Shown in pieces: positions 1 to 7,728 of a stretch of DNA of 44,024 bases (the stretch's first letter is position 1; every line of letters begins with the position of its first letter). The notes beneath the pieces are model-generated. The model ran no database searches, was not told the DNA's origin, and saw only the letters and a program-made list of their open reading frames with translations. The stretch is from Aquaspirillum serpens DSM 68. GTDB taxonomy: Bacteria; Pseudomonadota; Gammaproteobacteria; Burkholderiales; Aquaspirillaceae. A program made the translations under genes and the position numbers. The stretch spans positions 1 through 44,024 of the forward strand of contig NZ_ATVC01000013.1 in NCBI RefSeq assembly GCF_000420525.1, read 5' to 3'.

Positions 1-288
1 ACGTTTGGCAAAAAAGTTTTGATACGCTCGCTCTAAATCCTTCAAGGCGTGTTGCAAAGCTTGGCTTGGTGATTCTCTCAGCCAAGCAAATTCTTGCTTC
101 CAACTGGGCAAAAGATTGGCCAATTTGACGTAAGAAAACTTGCTTGTCGGGTCAGTCTGATACCATTGCTTTTGCAACGCCAACGCCTTATTAAAGACGA
201 ACCGACACGAACCCGCAAAGCGCGACATGTGTCGTTTTTGCTGGCCGTTAGGTGTCAGTTGGAATTTGAAGGCTTGAAGTCGTTTCAT
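1..288 (-). CDS. tnpB: TnpB (IS605 OrfB) RNA-guided nuclease, N-terminal part
   Basis: Ninety-six codons are visible before the window edge cuts the gene. The start MKRLQAFKFQLTPNGQQ, followed by a CRFVFNKALA segment, is the typical N-terminus of the OrfB/TnpB helix-turn-helix domain. The RuvC catalytic residues and zinc finger would lie beyond the edge. TnpB proteins are RNA-guided DNA endonucleases that help retain IS200/IS605 elements. The protein matches the right-hand copy apart from three residue changes over the shared 78. No Shine-Dalgarno is present; a TATAAT box lies only a few bases upstream of the ATG, as in the other copy. Whether the gene is intact cannot be told here. Confidence 0.85.
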   Translation of the reverse strand, partial: MKRLQAFKFQLTPNGQQKRHMSRFAGSCRFVFNKALALQKQWYQTDPTSKFSYVKLANLLPSWKQEFAWLRESPSQALQHALKDLERAYQNFFAKR

Positions 289-422
289 GCGTTTATTATA
301 CAAACAGCAAAGCAAACATCGATTTGTTTTTACTTTACAACCACAACACCAAACCCAAAAACGGCTTTGCCGTTTGCGCCTGATATCCCCGCCATGAATA
401 GCGAGGTTTTACGGCGCAGGGG
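1..422 (-). mobile_element. IS200/IS605-type element, left copy (partial)
   Basis: This is the left-end part of an IS605-family element read on the minus strand; the rest lies outside the window. It holds the start of tnpB and about 134 bases of element end. That end is shared with the copy at the right edge of the window, including a short hairpin (a CGCTAT/ATGGCG-type stem) and the terminal CCCCTGCG. In the minus direction the element is preceded by TTTTAT (423-428). The right copy is preceded by the same bases, so TTTTAT or its last few bases is the probable insertion target. No target duplication is expected for this family. No tnpA lies between the end and tnpB, so a tnpB-only (IS1341-like) element is possible. 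Confidence 0.8.
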
Positions 423-450
423 ATAAAAAATAAATGAGGAGACTTCACCG

Positions 451-1800
451 ATGGTTGCCTATGAAGCGAATTTTGATGGTTTGGTGGGCCCAACGCATCA
501 TTATGCTGGGTTGTCGTATGGTAATGTGGCTTCGACTGAGAACGGTGCTGCAATTTCGTCACCTAGAGAAGCTGCTTTGCAAGGCTTAACTAAAATGAAA
601 GCATTAGCCGATCAGGGTTTTCCGCAAGCAGTGTTACCGCCGCAGGAACGGCCAGCACTGGCGGTGTTGCGTGCGGCTGGTTTTGCCGGTTCGGATGCTG
701 AAGTCTTGATACAAGCACAACAACACGCCCCATTTTTATTAGCTGCTTGTTCTTCTGCCTCGGCGATGTGGACGGCGAATGCGGCAACAGTCAGCCCTTC
801 TGCGGATACGGCGGATGGTCGCGTACATTTCACCGCCGCCAATTTGCACAATAAATTGCACCGCGCCATTGAACATCGGCAAACCTCGCGCACCTTGCAG
901 GCGATTTTTGCTGATGAGCGTTATTTTGCTCACCATGCTGCCCTACCTAGCCATGCTTGGTTTGGCGATGAAGGTGCTGCCAACCACACCCGTTTTTGCG
1001 CCGAATATGGTCAAGCTGGCGTGGCCTTTTTTGTCTATGGTCAAGCCATGACCGACCCCAACGCCCCCATCCCTTGCCGCTTTCCAGCACGACAAACCCG
1101 CGAAGCGTCGCAAGCGATTGCCCGTCAACATGGTTTAGCGCCTGAGCGCGTTGTCTATGCCCAACAACTGCCACAGACGATTGATGCAGGGGTGTTTCAC
1201 AATGATGTCATCGCCGTCGGCAATCGTAATGTATTGTTTTTCCATCAAAATGCTTTTTATCAACCGCAGCAGGTGTTAGCAGAGTTACGGCAAAAACTAC
1301 AGGCAATAGGGAGTGATTTGATAGCGATTGAAGTGCCGGCGGTGGCGGTCAGTGTGAGCGAGGCGGTGCAAAGTTATTTATTTAATAGTCAATTATTGAG
1401 TCGGCCAGATGGCAGCATGTGTTTGGTGGTGCCAGAGGAGTGTCAGCAGCAGCCAAAAGTGTGGCGCTATTTACAGAATATCTTGAATGCTGGCCGCTAT
1501 CCGATTACCGAACTCAAAGTATTTGACCTGCAACAGTCCATGCAAAATGGAGGTGGGCCGGCGTGTTTGCGTTTGCGCGTGGTACTCACTGAAGCCGAAC
1601 GGGCAGCGGTGAATCCTCAAGTGTGGATCAACGACCAGTGTTATCAACAGCTAACCGATTGGGTCAATCGACATTATCGTGATCGTCTGTGCATAGAAGA
1701 TTTAGCTGATCCAACATTGTTGCAAGAATCACGGACAGCTTTGGACGAACTGACGCAACTGTTAGCGCTGGGCTCAATTTATCCCTTCCAACAAGACTAA
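451..1800 (+). CDS. astB: N-succinylarginine dihydrolase
   Basis: Second enzyme of the arginine succinyltransferase (AST) pathway. It hydrolyses N2-succinylarginine to succinylornithine, CO2 and ammonia in the cytoplasm. The 449-residue length is normal for the family. The catalytic triad of the E. coli enzyme (Glu174, His248, Cys365) is visible as Glu174 ([10 protein letters not shown]), His250 (GVFHND) and Cys372 ([11 protein letters not shown]). A GAGGAG ribosome site sits about 10 bases before the ATG. The rest of the ast operon is not in the window: upstream is an IS end only 28 bases away, and downstream is a convergent usp gene, not astE. The insertion has probably separated astB from its original promoter or upstream ast genes. 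Confidence 0.95.
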   Translation: MVAYEANFDGLVGPTHHYAGLSYGNVASTENGAAISSPREAALQGLTKMKALADQGFPQAVLPPQERPALAVLRAAGFAGSDAEVLIQAQQHAPFLLAACSSASAMWTANAATVSPSADTADGRVHFTAANLHNKLHRAIEHRQTSRTLQAIFADERYFAHHAALPSHAWFGDEGAANHTRFCAEYGQAGVAFFVYGQAMTDPNAPIPCRFPARQTREASQAIARQHGLAPERVVYAQQLPQTIDAGVFHNDVIAVGNRNVLFFHQNAFYQPQQVLAELRQKLQAIGSDLIAIEVPAVAVSVSEAVQSYLFNSQLLSRPDGSMCLVVPEECQQQPKVWRYLQNILNAGRYPITELKVFDLQQSMQNGGGPACLRLRVVLTEAERAAVNPQVWINDQCYQQLTDWVNRHYRDRLCIEDLADPTLLQESRTALDELTQLLALGSIYPFQQD

Positions 1801-1896
1801 ATCATCTGATTGGGTTAAGCCCCTCGGTGAAACAGGCACCGGCATCCATGATTTTTCCCAACCCGCGAGCGCGGGCTGGGTTGGGGTGCCGCTGTC

Positions 1897-2346
1897 TTAG
1901 CTATCTTGGCTGCGTAGCAGCAACACCGGTAAGTTCGCTTTGCGCAGCACGCCTTCCGCCACGCTGCCCAGCAGCAATTGCATTAACTCGCCCCAACCAT
2001 GTGTGCCCATCACGATTAAATCAGCCTGCCAATTTTCGGCATCTTGCAGCAACACTTCCGAGATTTTCTCGCCCCAGCTTTCTAATAATTGCTGGTCATG
2101 CTGTACGCCGGCTGCTTGCAAACGGTCGGCAGCTTCTTGCAAGACTTTATGACCTGCCTCGCGGATATTGTTTTGCAACTCATTGGCATCCAAAAACTCA
2201 CTGCCGCCCCAGCCAAACTGTGCCAAATCCACCACATGCACTAAGCGCACCATTCCTCCCGATTCTTTGGCTAATTTGGCGGCTTCATCAAGCGCGCGGT
2301 GTGAGGTGTGGCTGTCATCGACTGGAACATAGAGGCGTTGATACAT
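1897..2346 (-). CDS. Universal stress protein (UspA family)
   Basis: Cytoplasmic Usp domain protein of 149 residues, about the standard single-domain length. The start MYQRLYVPVDDS gives the usual first beta strand with its nucleotide-contacting Asp. The C-terminal signature GTHG-x9-GS (MGTHGWGELMQLLLGSVAE) is the ATP-binding G-2x-G-9x-G(S/T) motif, so this is probably an ATP-binding Usp. I chose the ATG at 2346, not a start 15 codons upstream, because AAAGGAAAAACC immediately precedes it and the fold begins there. The gene stands alone, convergent with astB and divergent from the thioesterase operon. The exact stress role cannot be read from sequence. Confidence 0.88.
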   Translation of the reverse strand: MYQRLYVPVDDSHTSHRALDEAAKLAKESGGMVRLVHVVDLAQFGWGGSEFLDANELQNNIREAGHKVLQEAADRLQAAGVQHDQQLLESWGEKISEVLLQDAENWQADLIVMGTHGWGELMQLLLGSVAEGVLRKANLPVLLLRSQDS

Positions 2347-2447
2347 GGTTTTTCCTTTGCAAAGTGGGTATGAGGGGCGGGGCTTGTGCAAACTATAAAC
2401 ACCGTCTTACACTCATTTTTCGATGAGTCTCTATAAGAAAGCATCCT

Positions 2448-2888
2448 GTGGCACGTTTAACACTTGAACTTCCTGAACATTTTGCGTTTTACACCGAAAT
2501 CACCGTCTCGATTCGTGATATTAACTATGGCGGCCATCTGGGCAATGATGCGGTATTGGGTCTTGCTCACGAAGCACGGTTGCGTTATCTGAAATCGTTA
2601 GGATTTTCTGAACTCGACATCGGTGGCTTAGGGTTAATCATGAGCGATGCGGCGGTGATTTACAAAGCCGAGGCGTTTCATGGTGATGTTTTACAGGTCG
2701 GTGTCAGCTGTGCAGATTTCAATAAGTACGGTTGTGATTTACTGTATCGTTTGTGTCGTATCAGCGACGGGCAAGAAATTGCTCGCGTCAAAACCGGAAT
2801 TGTGTTCTTTGATTATCAGGCACGCAAAGTGGCGCGAGTGCCTGAATGCTTCCTACAAGCCTGCGCTGGCGAAGAGAGACAACCATGA
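2448..2888 (+). CDS. Hotdog-fold acyl-CoA thioesterase (4HBT family)
   Basis: A 146-residue single hotdog domain protein. The segment RDINYGGHLGNDAVLGLAHEA fits the 4HBT pattern, in which the Asn/Asp-Tyr-Gly-Gly-His region opens the long central helix. Such proteins hydrolyse acyl-CoA thioesters in the cytoplasm; the substrate cannot be deduced. The only good start is GTG at 2448, with a weak ribosome site. The stop overlaps the next start (ATGA at 2885-2888), so it heads a translationally coupled three-gene operon with the TerB-like and MoxR genes. Confidence 0.8.
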   Translation: MARLTLELPEHFAFYTEITVSIRDINYGGHLGNDAVLGLAHEARLRYLKSLGFSELDIGGLGLIMSDAAVIYKAEAFHGDVLQVGVSCADFNKYGCDLLYRLCRISDGQEIARVKTGIVFFDYQARKVARVPECFLQACAGEERQP

Positions 2889-3301
2889 GAGACTACCCCG
2901 TGAATAGCCCAGAAGCGATGGCTCGCATTCTGGCCATGTTTATCATCAGCGATGGCGTGATGGATGAGCGTGAGTTGGATACGATTGAAGAACTGAATTT
3001 GTTCGAGCTGATTGGGATTGAGCGCAAACGCTTCTTAGAGGTGTTGATGCGTTATTGCGATGACATCAGTGCCGAGGCTGACGACAATGGTTTGATTCAT
3101 CTGATTGATCCAGAACGGGTTGACTATCTGTTTGATCAAATCACCGATTATCAAAAGCGGCTGCTGATTTGCGCTTTGGCTCTCGATTTGTGCAAGGCCG
3201 ATGACACCATCAGCGAACCAGAAATGGCCCTATTGCGCCATATGATGAAACGCTGGCATCTCACCTTAGAGATTTTGGAACGCGAATTTTCAAGAGCATG
3301 A
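2885..3301 (+). CDS. TerB-like acidic helical protein
   Basis: A 138-residue acidic, largely helical protein without signal peptide or membrane segment. The pattern FIISDGVMDERELDTIEEL near the N-terminus, and ADDTISEPEMALLRHMM near the C-terminus, resembles the paired acidic helices of TerB/DjlA-type domains, which may bind metal. I infer the family by pattern only. It overlaps the upstream thioesterase stop by ATGA, and its own stop overlaps the next ATG in the same way (3298-3301), so the three proteins are probably made together. No specific function can be given. Confidence 0.65.
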   Translation: MRDYPVNSPEAMARILAMFIISDGVMDERELDTIEELNLFELIGIERKRFLEVLMRYCDDISAEADDNGLIHLIDPERVDYLFDQITDYQKRLLICALALDLCKADDTISEPEMALLRHMMKRWHLTLEILEREFSRA

Positions 3302-4161
3302 GAGGGGACATGACCGTTTCTACGACGGCAGCGGCGGTGGGTTTTTCTGGAACCGACCGCTATGTTGCAACACCTGACTTAATGATGGCGGTCAACGCTG
3401 CCATTACCTTACAACGCCCTTTATTGATTAAAGGTGAACCCGGTACCGGTAAAACCTTGCTGGCAGAGGAAGTGGCCCGTGCCTTGGCACGGGAACTGAT
3501 TGTGTGGCCGATTAAATCGACCACCAAAGCGCAGCAGGGGTTGTATGAATATGATGCGGTGTCGCGGTTGCGTGATTCACAGCTTGGTGATGCGCGGGTA
3601 CACGACATTGGCAACTATATTGTGCGTGGCAAACTTTGGGAGTCGTTTGTTGCGGAACAAGCACCGGTTTTGTTGATTGATGAAATCGACAAAGCTGATA
3701 TTGAGTTTCCTAATGATTTATTGCGTGAACTCGACCAGATGGAGTTTTATGTCTATGAGACACGCGAATTGGTCAAGGCAAAACAACGGCCAATTATCAT
3801 TATTACCTCAAACAATGAGAAAGAACTGCCGGATGCTTTCTTACGGCGGTGTTTTTTCCATTACATCCGCTTTCCCGACCGCGAGACCTTGCAGCAGATT
3901 ATCGATGTCCACTACCCGAATTTACAGCGTGAATTGGTAGAAGAGGCGTTATCGTGTTTCTTGGCGTTGCGTGAAGTGCCTGGGCTACGGAAGAAACCTT
4001 CAACCTCGGAGTTGTTGGATTGGCTGCGGTTGTTGACGGCGCATGACGTGGATGCACAACAGCTCCAGCAACAGCCGCCGTTGACTGGGGCATTGTTGAA
4101 AAATGAACAAGACATGCACTTGTTAGAACGGCTGTTAAGTGCAGGGCGTTGGCGGCGGTAA
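3298..4161 (+). CDS. MoxR-family AAA+ ATPase
   Basis: A 287-residue cytoplasmic AAA+ ATPase of the MoxR group. Walker A is GEPGTGKT (about residues 46-53). Walker B is VLLIDEIDKAD, followed by sensor 1 in IITSNNEKELPDAFLRRC, where the terminal Arg pair fits the arginine finger. MoxR proteins act as chaperone-like ATPases, usually with a von Willebrand A partner encoded next door. Here no VWA gene follows; the operon ends in a hairpin and faces hemH. The start at 3298 is coupled to the upstream stop (ATGA). An ATG at 3310 is an alternative, but its GAGGGG is too close to work well. Confidence 0.85.
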   Translation: MRGDMTVSTTAAAVGFSGTDRYVATPDLMMAVNAAITLQRPLLIKGEPGTGKTLLAEEVARALARELIVWPIKSTTKAQQGLYEYDAVSRLRDSQLGDARVHDIGNYIVRGKLWESFVAEQAPVLLIDEIDKADIEFPNDLLRELDQMEFYVYETRELVKAKQRPIIIITSNNEKELPDAFLRRCFFHYIRFPDRETLQQIIDVHYPNLQRELVEEALSCFLALREVPGLRKKPSTSELLDWLRLLTAHDVDAQQLQQQPPLTGALLKNEQDMHLLERLLSAGRWRR

Positions 4162-4169
4162 AGCAGCAA

Positions 4170-4211
4170 AAATGAGCATGCCACACTGTATTCGGTGTGG
4201 CATGTCGTTTT
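4170..4211. terminator. Bidirectional terminator between moxR and hemH
   Basis: A perfect 10-base-pair stem, CATGCCACAC (4177-4186) with GTGTGGCATG (4195-4204), encloses an 8-base loop. It is flanked by an A-run on the left and GTTTT on the right, so it can end transcription from both convergent genes. The right flank touches the hemH stop codon. Confidence 0.85.
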
Positions 4212-5307
4212 AAGCAGTGGCGCCGAGGGCTTTGGCGCGGGCGAGGGTTTGTTGGCGGCTGGCGAGGTCGGGGACGATCGGCGGTAGCCAAGGCGCAGCG
4301 TGCTGGCTGACCAAACGATCTAGCGCCTCAATCCATCCCTCACTGTCATTCAAACAAGGGATATAGTGATATTCCCCACCCCCTGCTTCGAGGAAGGTTT
4401 CTTTGCCTTCCATCGCAATTTCTTCTAGTGTTTCCAAACAATCCGCCACAAACCCAGGGCATACCACATCCAAGCGGCGGGTTTTGGCAAGGCCAAAGTG
4501 CTCGAGGCGTTCTGCGGTATACGGTTTAATCCACTCCGCTTTACCAAAACGGCTTTGGAACGCTACCGTGTATGCTGATTTGTTGAGCCCTAACCGTTCT
4601 GCCAATAAGCGACCCGTTTTGTGACATTCACAATGATAGGGATCGCCTTTATCGAGGGTATAGCGCGGCACACCGTGAAAGCTCATCAATAGATGATCCC
4701 CCCGTCCATGTTCGGCCCAATATTGTTCAATGCGCTGCGCGAGTGCATCGATATACCCTGCATCATCGTGAAAATGGCGAATGGTGTGCACTTCCGGCAT
4801 ATTGCGGCTTTTTAGTAATGCCCGACACACGGCATCCAAAGCACTGCCACTGCTAGAGGCGGCATATTGTGGATATAACGGCAATACCACAAAACGGGTT
4901 ACGCCTTGTGCTCTCATCTCAGCCATCACATCGGCCACTGCTGGCGCGCCATAGCGCATGGCATAGCGCACTACCACCCCATCACCATAACGCTGTTGCC
5001 AACGTGCGGCTAATTGATTGGTTTGTGCTTGGGTATAGATTGCCAACGGCGAACCGTCTTTTTGCCAGACGGAAGCATATTTATGTGCCGACTTCGCTGG
5101 CCGTACGCGCAAAATCACGCCGTGCAGAATCAACTTCCAAACCAGCGGAAGAATTTCCACCACCCGCCGATCTGACAAAAATTCGGCCAAATAAGGCCGC
5201 AACGCCGCTGCAGTCGGTGCGGCGGGGGGACCGAGGTTGATAAGAAGCACGCCAAGTTTAGCTACTTGGTCGTGTCGATAAGCAGGTTCGGTGCAGAAAT
5301 GGCTCAT
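4210..5307 (-). CDS. hemH: Ferrochelatase
   Basis: Inserts Fe2+ into protoporphyrin IX, the last step of protoheme synthesis. It is probably associated with the inner face of the cytoplasmic membrane. The 365-residue length is typical for proteobacterial HemH. Family landmarks are visible: GVLLINLG near residue 19, LPLYPQYAASSSGS around 142-155, the active-site His at 211 in SFHGVPRYTL, the QSRFG segment at 251-255, and CLETLEEI near 290 carrying the conserved acidic residues. An ECHKT segment at 227-231 is usual in this family. It follows the ftsK-like gene by 49 bases on the same strand and may share its transcript. Confidence 0.96.
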   Translation of the reverse strand: MSHFCTEPAYRHDQVAKLGVLLINLGPPAAPTAAALRPYLAEFLSDRRVVEILPLVWKLILHGVILRVRPAKSAHKYASVWQKDGSPLAIYTQAQTNQLAARWQQRYGDGVVVRYAMRYGAPAVADVMAEMRAQGVTRFVVLPLYPQYAASSSGSALDAVCRALLKSRNMPEVHTIRHFHDDAGYIDALAQRIEQYWAEHGRGDHLLMSFHGVPRYTLDKGDPYHCECHKTGRLLAERLGLNKSAYTVAFQSRFGKAEWIKPYTAERLEHFGLAKTRRLDVVCPGFVADCLETLEEIAMEGKETFLEAGGGEYHYIPCLNDSEGWIEALDRLVSQHAAPWLPPIVPDLASRQQTLARAKALGATA

Positions 5308-5356
5308 GGTTTTGTATTAGACAAAAATCAGACAATGACTCGAATATGGCCATCGG

Positions 5357-6571
5357 TCAAGTCTGTTTAAGTGGGTTGTTCTTTTTATGGGTTGTGGAGT
5401 TGTCTGATTCGATACTGTCCACCGGCGGCAGTTCTAAGAAAATTGGGGTGTCTTCCCACGGTTCATGCGCTGGGGCATCAGGCAAAATGCAGGTGTTTTC
5501 TACCTCCACTTTTTTACGCGTGTGGCGAGTTACCGCTGGCGTGGTCGGTGCAACATTGTCTAATGTTGGCATCTCTAAAACCGGTGGTGGCAAGGTGGTT
5601 TCTAAGACTGGCGGATTGATTGTATCGGTTGCCAATGGCGGTAGCGCTTCTTCAACCACCGCTGGGATGGGGTCGGGAATCGGCTCAACCTTCGGTGGGG
5701 TGGGTGCGGCTGGTTCGACCACCGTGGTTTTTAGCGTTGGCGGAGGGCTATCGGCGGTGCGGGTGAAAATGGCATGGGGATCAAAAGCCGGTGTTTCAAC
5801 CTCGGGTAGACGGTCTAATGTCGGTTCGGCGGCGGTTTTGGTGAAAGTCGGTGGCAGTGGCGCACTGTCCCAATGCGGTTCTTGCAGCTGAACCGGCGGT
5901 ACCGTACTCGGCACGGTGTCGAGTGCAGCACGACGTGATGAGATAGGGACAAGGCTCAACACCACATTTTCAATCCATTCGCCGGTTTTCTCCGCCGCAT
6001 CTAACCAAGACAGACCGGTTGATAATGAAAACGCGACGCCCATCCCGATAAAGACCAATAGCGAGGTCAGTGTAAAGCCCAACACCGGCATCAAACCCTC
6101 ACCAATTAAATTCCCCAAAATCCCCCCCGGGGCTAAGGGCAAGGTGGCGGTCAGACTATGAAAACGAATCGCTTCAAAGCTGCTGCTGGCAATGCAAAAC
6201 AACACAAATCCGGCCCAACGAGCAGGCCGACTCGAGCGTAATAAACGCCGGAGTTGCCAGCGTGGGTGGCTATTGATGGCTTGCCATGCGAAAAAAATCA
6301 CGCTCCACCACGCTGACATACCAAGGCCATACAGCAATAAATCAGCCAGCCATGCGCCAAAGCTACCACCCCAATTTCCAAGCGTAATCGGGGTTTCGCT
6401 ACTGCTGCTGTGTGACCAAGCGGGGTCGGTGGGGGTGTAACTGGCTAACACCATAATCAGATAGACACTGATTAGGCTATACAGCACCCAACGGCTTTGC
6501 TTGAGCCAAGTGCTCAAGTAAGGGGGTAAAGCCTGATTTTTCACCACTGCTTTACGTTTGAAGAGCGCCAT
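5357..6571 (-). CDS. Stand-alone FtsK N-terminal membrane domain protein (no motor)
   Basis: The first about 200 residues match the FtsK 4TM domain: basic N-terminus, a membrane helix, ASYTPTDPAWSHSSSS, then GAWLADLLLYGLGMSAWW, LPLAPGGILG, and the final helix ending in TGLSWLDAAEKTG. After this come about 190 residues rich in Pro, Thr, Val and acidic residues, like an FtsK linker, and then a stop. The RecA-like translocase and gamma domains (several hundred residues) are absent. The next gene is an intact hemH, so no motor remnant or frameshift is visible. FtsK's membrane domain works in the divisome, so a septal role is plausible. The ATG at 6571 is preceded by GAGGA at good spacing. Confidence 0.85.
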   Translation of the reverse strand: MALFKRKAVVKNQALPPYLSTWLKQSRWVLYSLISVYLIMVLASYTPTDPAWSHSSSSETPITLGNWGGSFGAWLADLLLYGLGMSAWWSVIFFAWQAINSHPRWQLRRLLRSSRPARWAGFVLFCIASSSFEAIRFHSLTATLPLAPGGILGNLIGEGLMPVLGFTLTSLLVFIGMGVAFSLSTGLSWLDAAEKTGEWIENVVLSLVPISSRRAALDTVPSTVPPVQLQEPHWDSAPLPPTFTKTAAEPTLDRLPEVETPAFDPHAIFTRTADSPPPTLKTTVVEPAAPTPPKVEPIPDPIPAVVEEALPPLATDTINPPVLETTLPPPVLEMPTLDNVAPTTPAVTRHTRKKVEVENTCILPDAPAHEPWEDTPIFLELPPVDSIESDNSTTHKKNNPLKQT

Positions 6572-6615
6572 GGTTTCCATCCTCAATGACGGGCAATGGG
6601 ACGGATTATAACGGC

Positions 6616-7728
6616 TTAAGCCGGATAGTATGCGCCTAATCGGCGAGGGCCGCGTGCCCCAGTGACAGCGGGTAGATTACCGGCATGACCAGCAAAAAAC
6701 GCTTGTCCTAACCAAGCAAAGGCCACTGCCTCGACATCCATTTCGGGTATGCCCAAGGTGGCGGTGGTGCTAATGAAACGCGGTGCCAGTCGTTGTTGCA
6801 GTGCCGCCATCAAAGCGTGGTTATACGCGCCACCGCCACAAACAAATACCGCTTCACTCTCGGTGGCATGACGTTCAATGGCCTGACTGAGGCTCTCCAC
6901 CGTGAACGCAAGCAAGGTGGCTTGCACATCAACCGCGCTTTCTGTGCCCGATAACATGCTTTGCAGCCATGCCAGTGAAAATAAATCACGGCCTGTGCTT
7001 TTCGGCGGTGGCAGGCTGAAATAAGGTTCGGCTAATAGACGGTGCAAAACATCGGGTAACACTTGGCCTTGGCTGGCCCATTGCCCCCTTTCATCCCATG
7101 CCAACCCCCGTTGTTGTTGAATCCAAGCATCGAGCAACATATTGCCCGGCCCAGTGTCAAAACCAAGCACGGTGTCGTTGGGCGATAAAATGCTGATATT
7201 GGCGATGCCACCGATATTAGCCACCACCCGCTGTTGTTGCGGATGAGCAAAAACGGCGGCATGGAATGCCGGCACTAATGGTGCGCCTTGACCGCCAGCC
7301 GCAATATCACGACTGCGGAAATCTGCCACTACATCAATTCCACTGAGTTCGGCTAGGCGTGCTGGGTTACCAATTTGCAGGGTGTAACCGTGTTCAGGGG
7401 CATGGCGGATGGTTTGGCCGTGACAGGCGATGGCTTTGATGGCGCTGGGGGAAAGTTGGCAAGTGCCGAGTAATTGCTCCACCACTTCAGCATATAAGGT
7501 TGCCAGTTGCTTACCAACACATGCCGCTTGGTGTAACTCGCCGGCGTGATTTTCTTGTAATCGCAACAATGCCTGCCGTAAGGGCACAGGATAGGGCAGA
7601 CTGGCGCGGCCTAATACTCGCACCTGCTGTGGCGCAGGAAACTGCACTAAAACAGCATCCACCCCATCCAGACTGGTGCCGGACATTAAACCAATAAACC
7701 GATCTTCGGCCTTGCAGTCAAAAATCAT
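6616..7728 (-). CDS. anmK: Anhydro-N-acetylmuramic acid kinase
   Basis: Phosphorylates and opens 1,6-anhydro-MurNAc to MurNAc-6-phosphate in cell-wall recycling, in the cytoplasm. The protein has 370 residues, as usual. The N-terminal phosphate loop signature GLMSGTSLDGVDAVL, the middle GAPLVPAFHA and GGIANIS segments, GFDTGPGNMLLD, and VFVCGGGAYN near the C-terminus are all as in AnmK and related ASKHA kinases. The ATG at 7728 overlaps the upstream peptidase stop (TGATG), so translation is coupled; a GTG at 7731 is the alternative. Pairing with an M23 endopeptidase makes sense as joint murein turnover. Confidence 0.95.
   Translation of the reverse strand: MIFDCKAEDRFIGLMSGTSLDGVDAVLVQFPAPQQVRVLGRASLPYPVPLRQALLRLQENHAGELHQAACVGKQLATLYAEVVEQLLGTCQLSPSAIKAIACHGQTIRHAPEHGYTLQIGNPARLAELSGIDVVADFRSRDIAAGGQGAPLVPAFHAAVFAHPQQQRVVANIGGIANISILSPNDTVLGFDTGPGNMLLDAWIQQQRGLAWDERGQWASQGQVLPDVLHRLLAEPYFSLPPPKSTGRDLFSLAWLQSMLSGTESAVDVQATLLAFTVESLSQAIERHATESEAVFVCGGGAYNHALMAALQQRLAPRFISTTATLGIPEMDVEAVAFAWLGQAFFAGHAGNLPAVTGARGPRRLGAYYPA

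Noticed and set aside
1855-1882. G+C hairpin CCCGC/GCGGG between astB and usp
   Set aside because: No T-run follows on either strand, so I do not call it a terminator.
1827-2426. 199-codon open frame on the plus strand
   Set aside because: It lies opposite the usp gene and its translation is Arg/Pro/Cys-rich without family likeness; it is a shadow.
5307-5360. Possible frameshift that would restore the FtsK motor
   Set aside because: The motor needs well over a thousand bases; the next gene, hemH, is complete and starts 49 bases away, so a simple frameshift cannot explain the loss.
5346-5891. 181-codon plus-strand frame rich in Gly/Ser/Val
   Set aside because: It is the complement of the Pro/Thr-rich linker of the FtsK-like protein; low complexity only.
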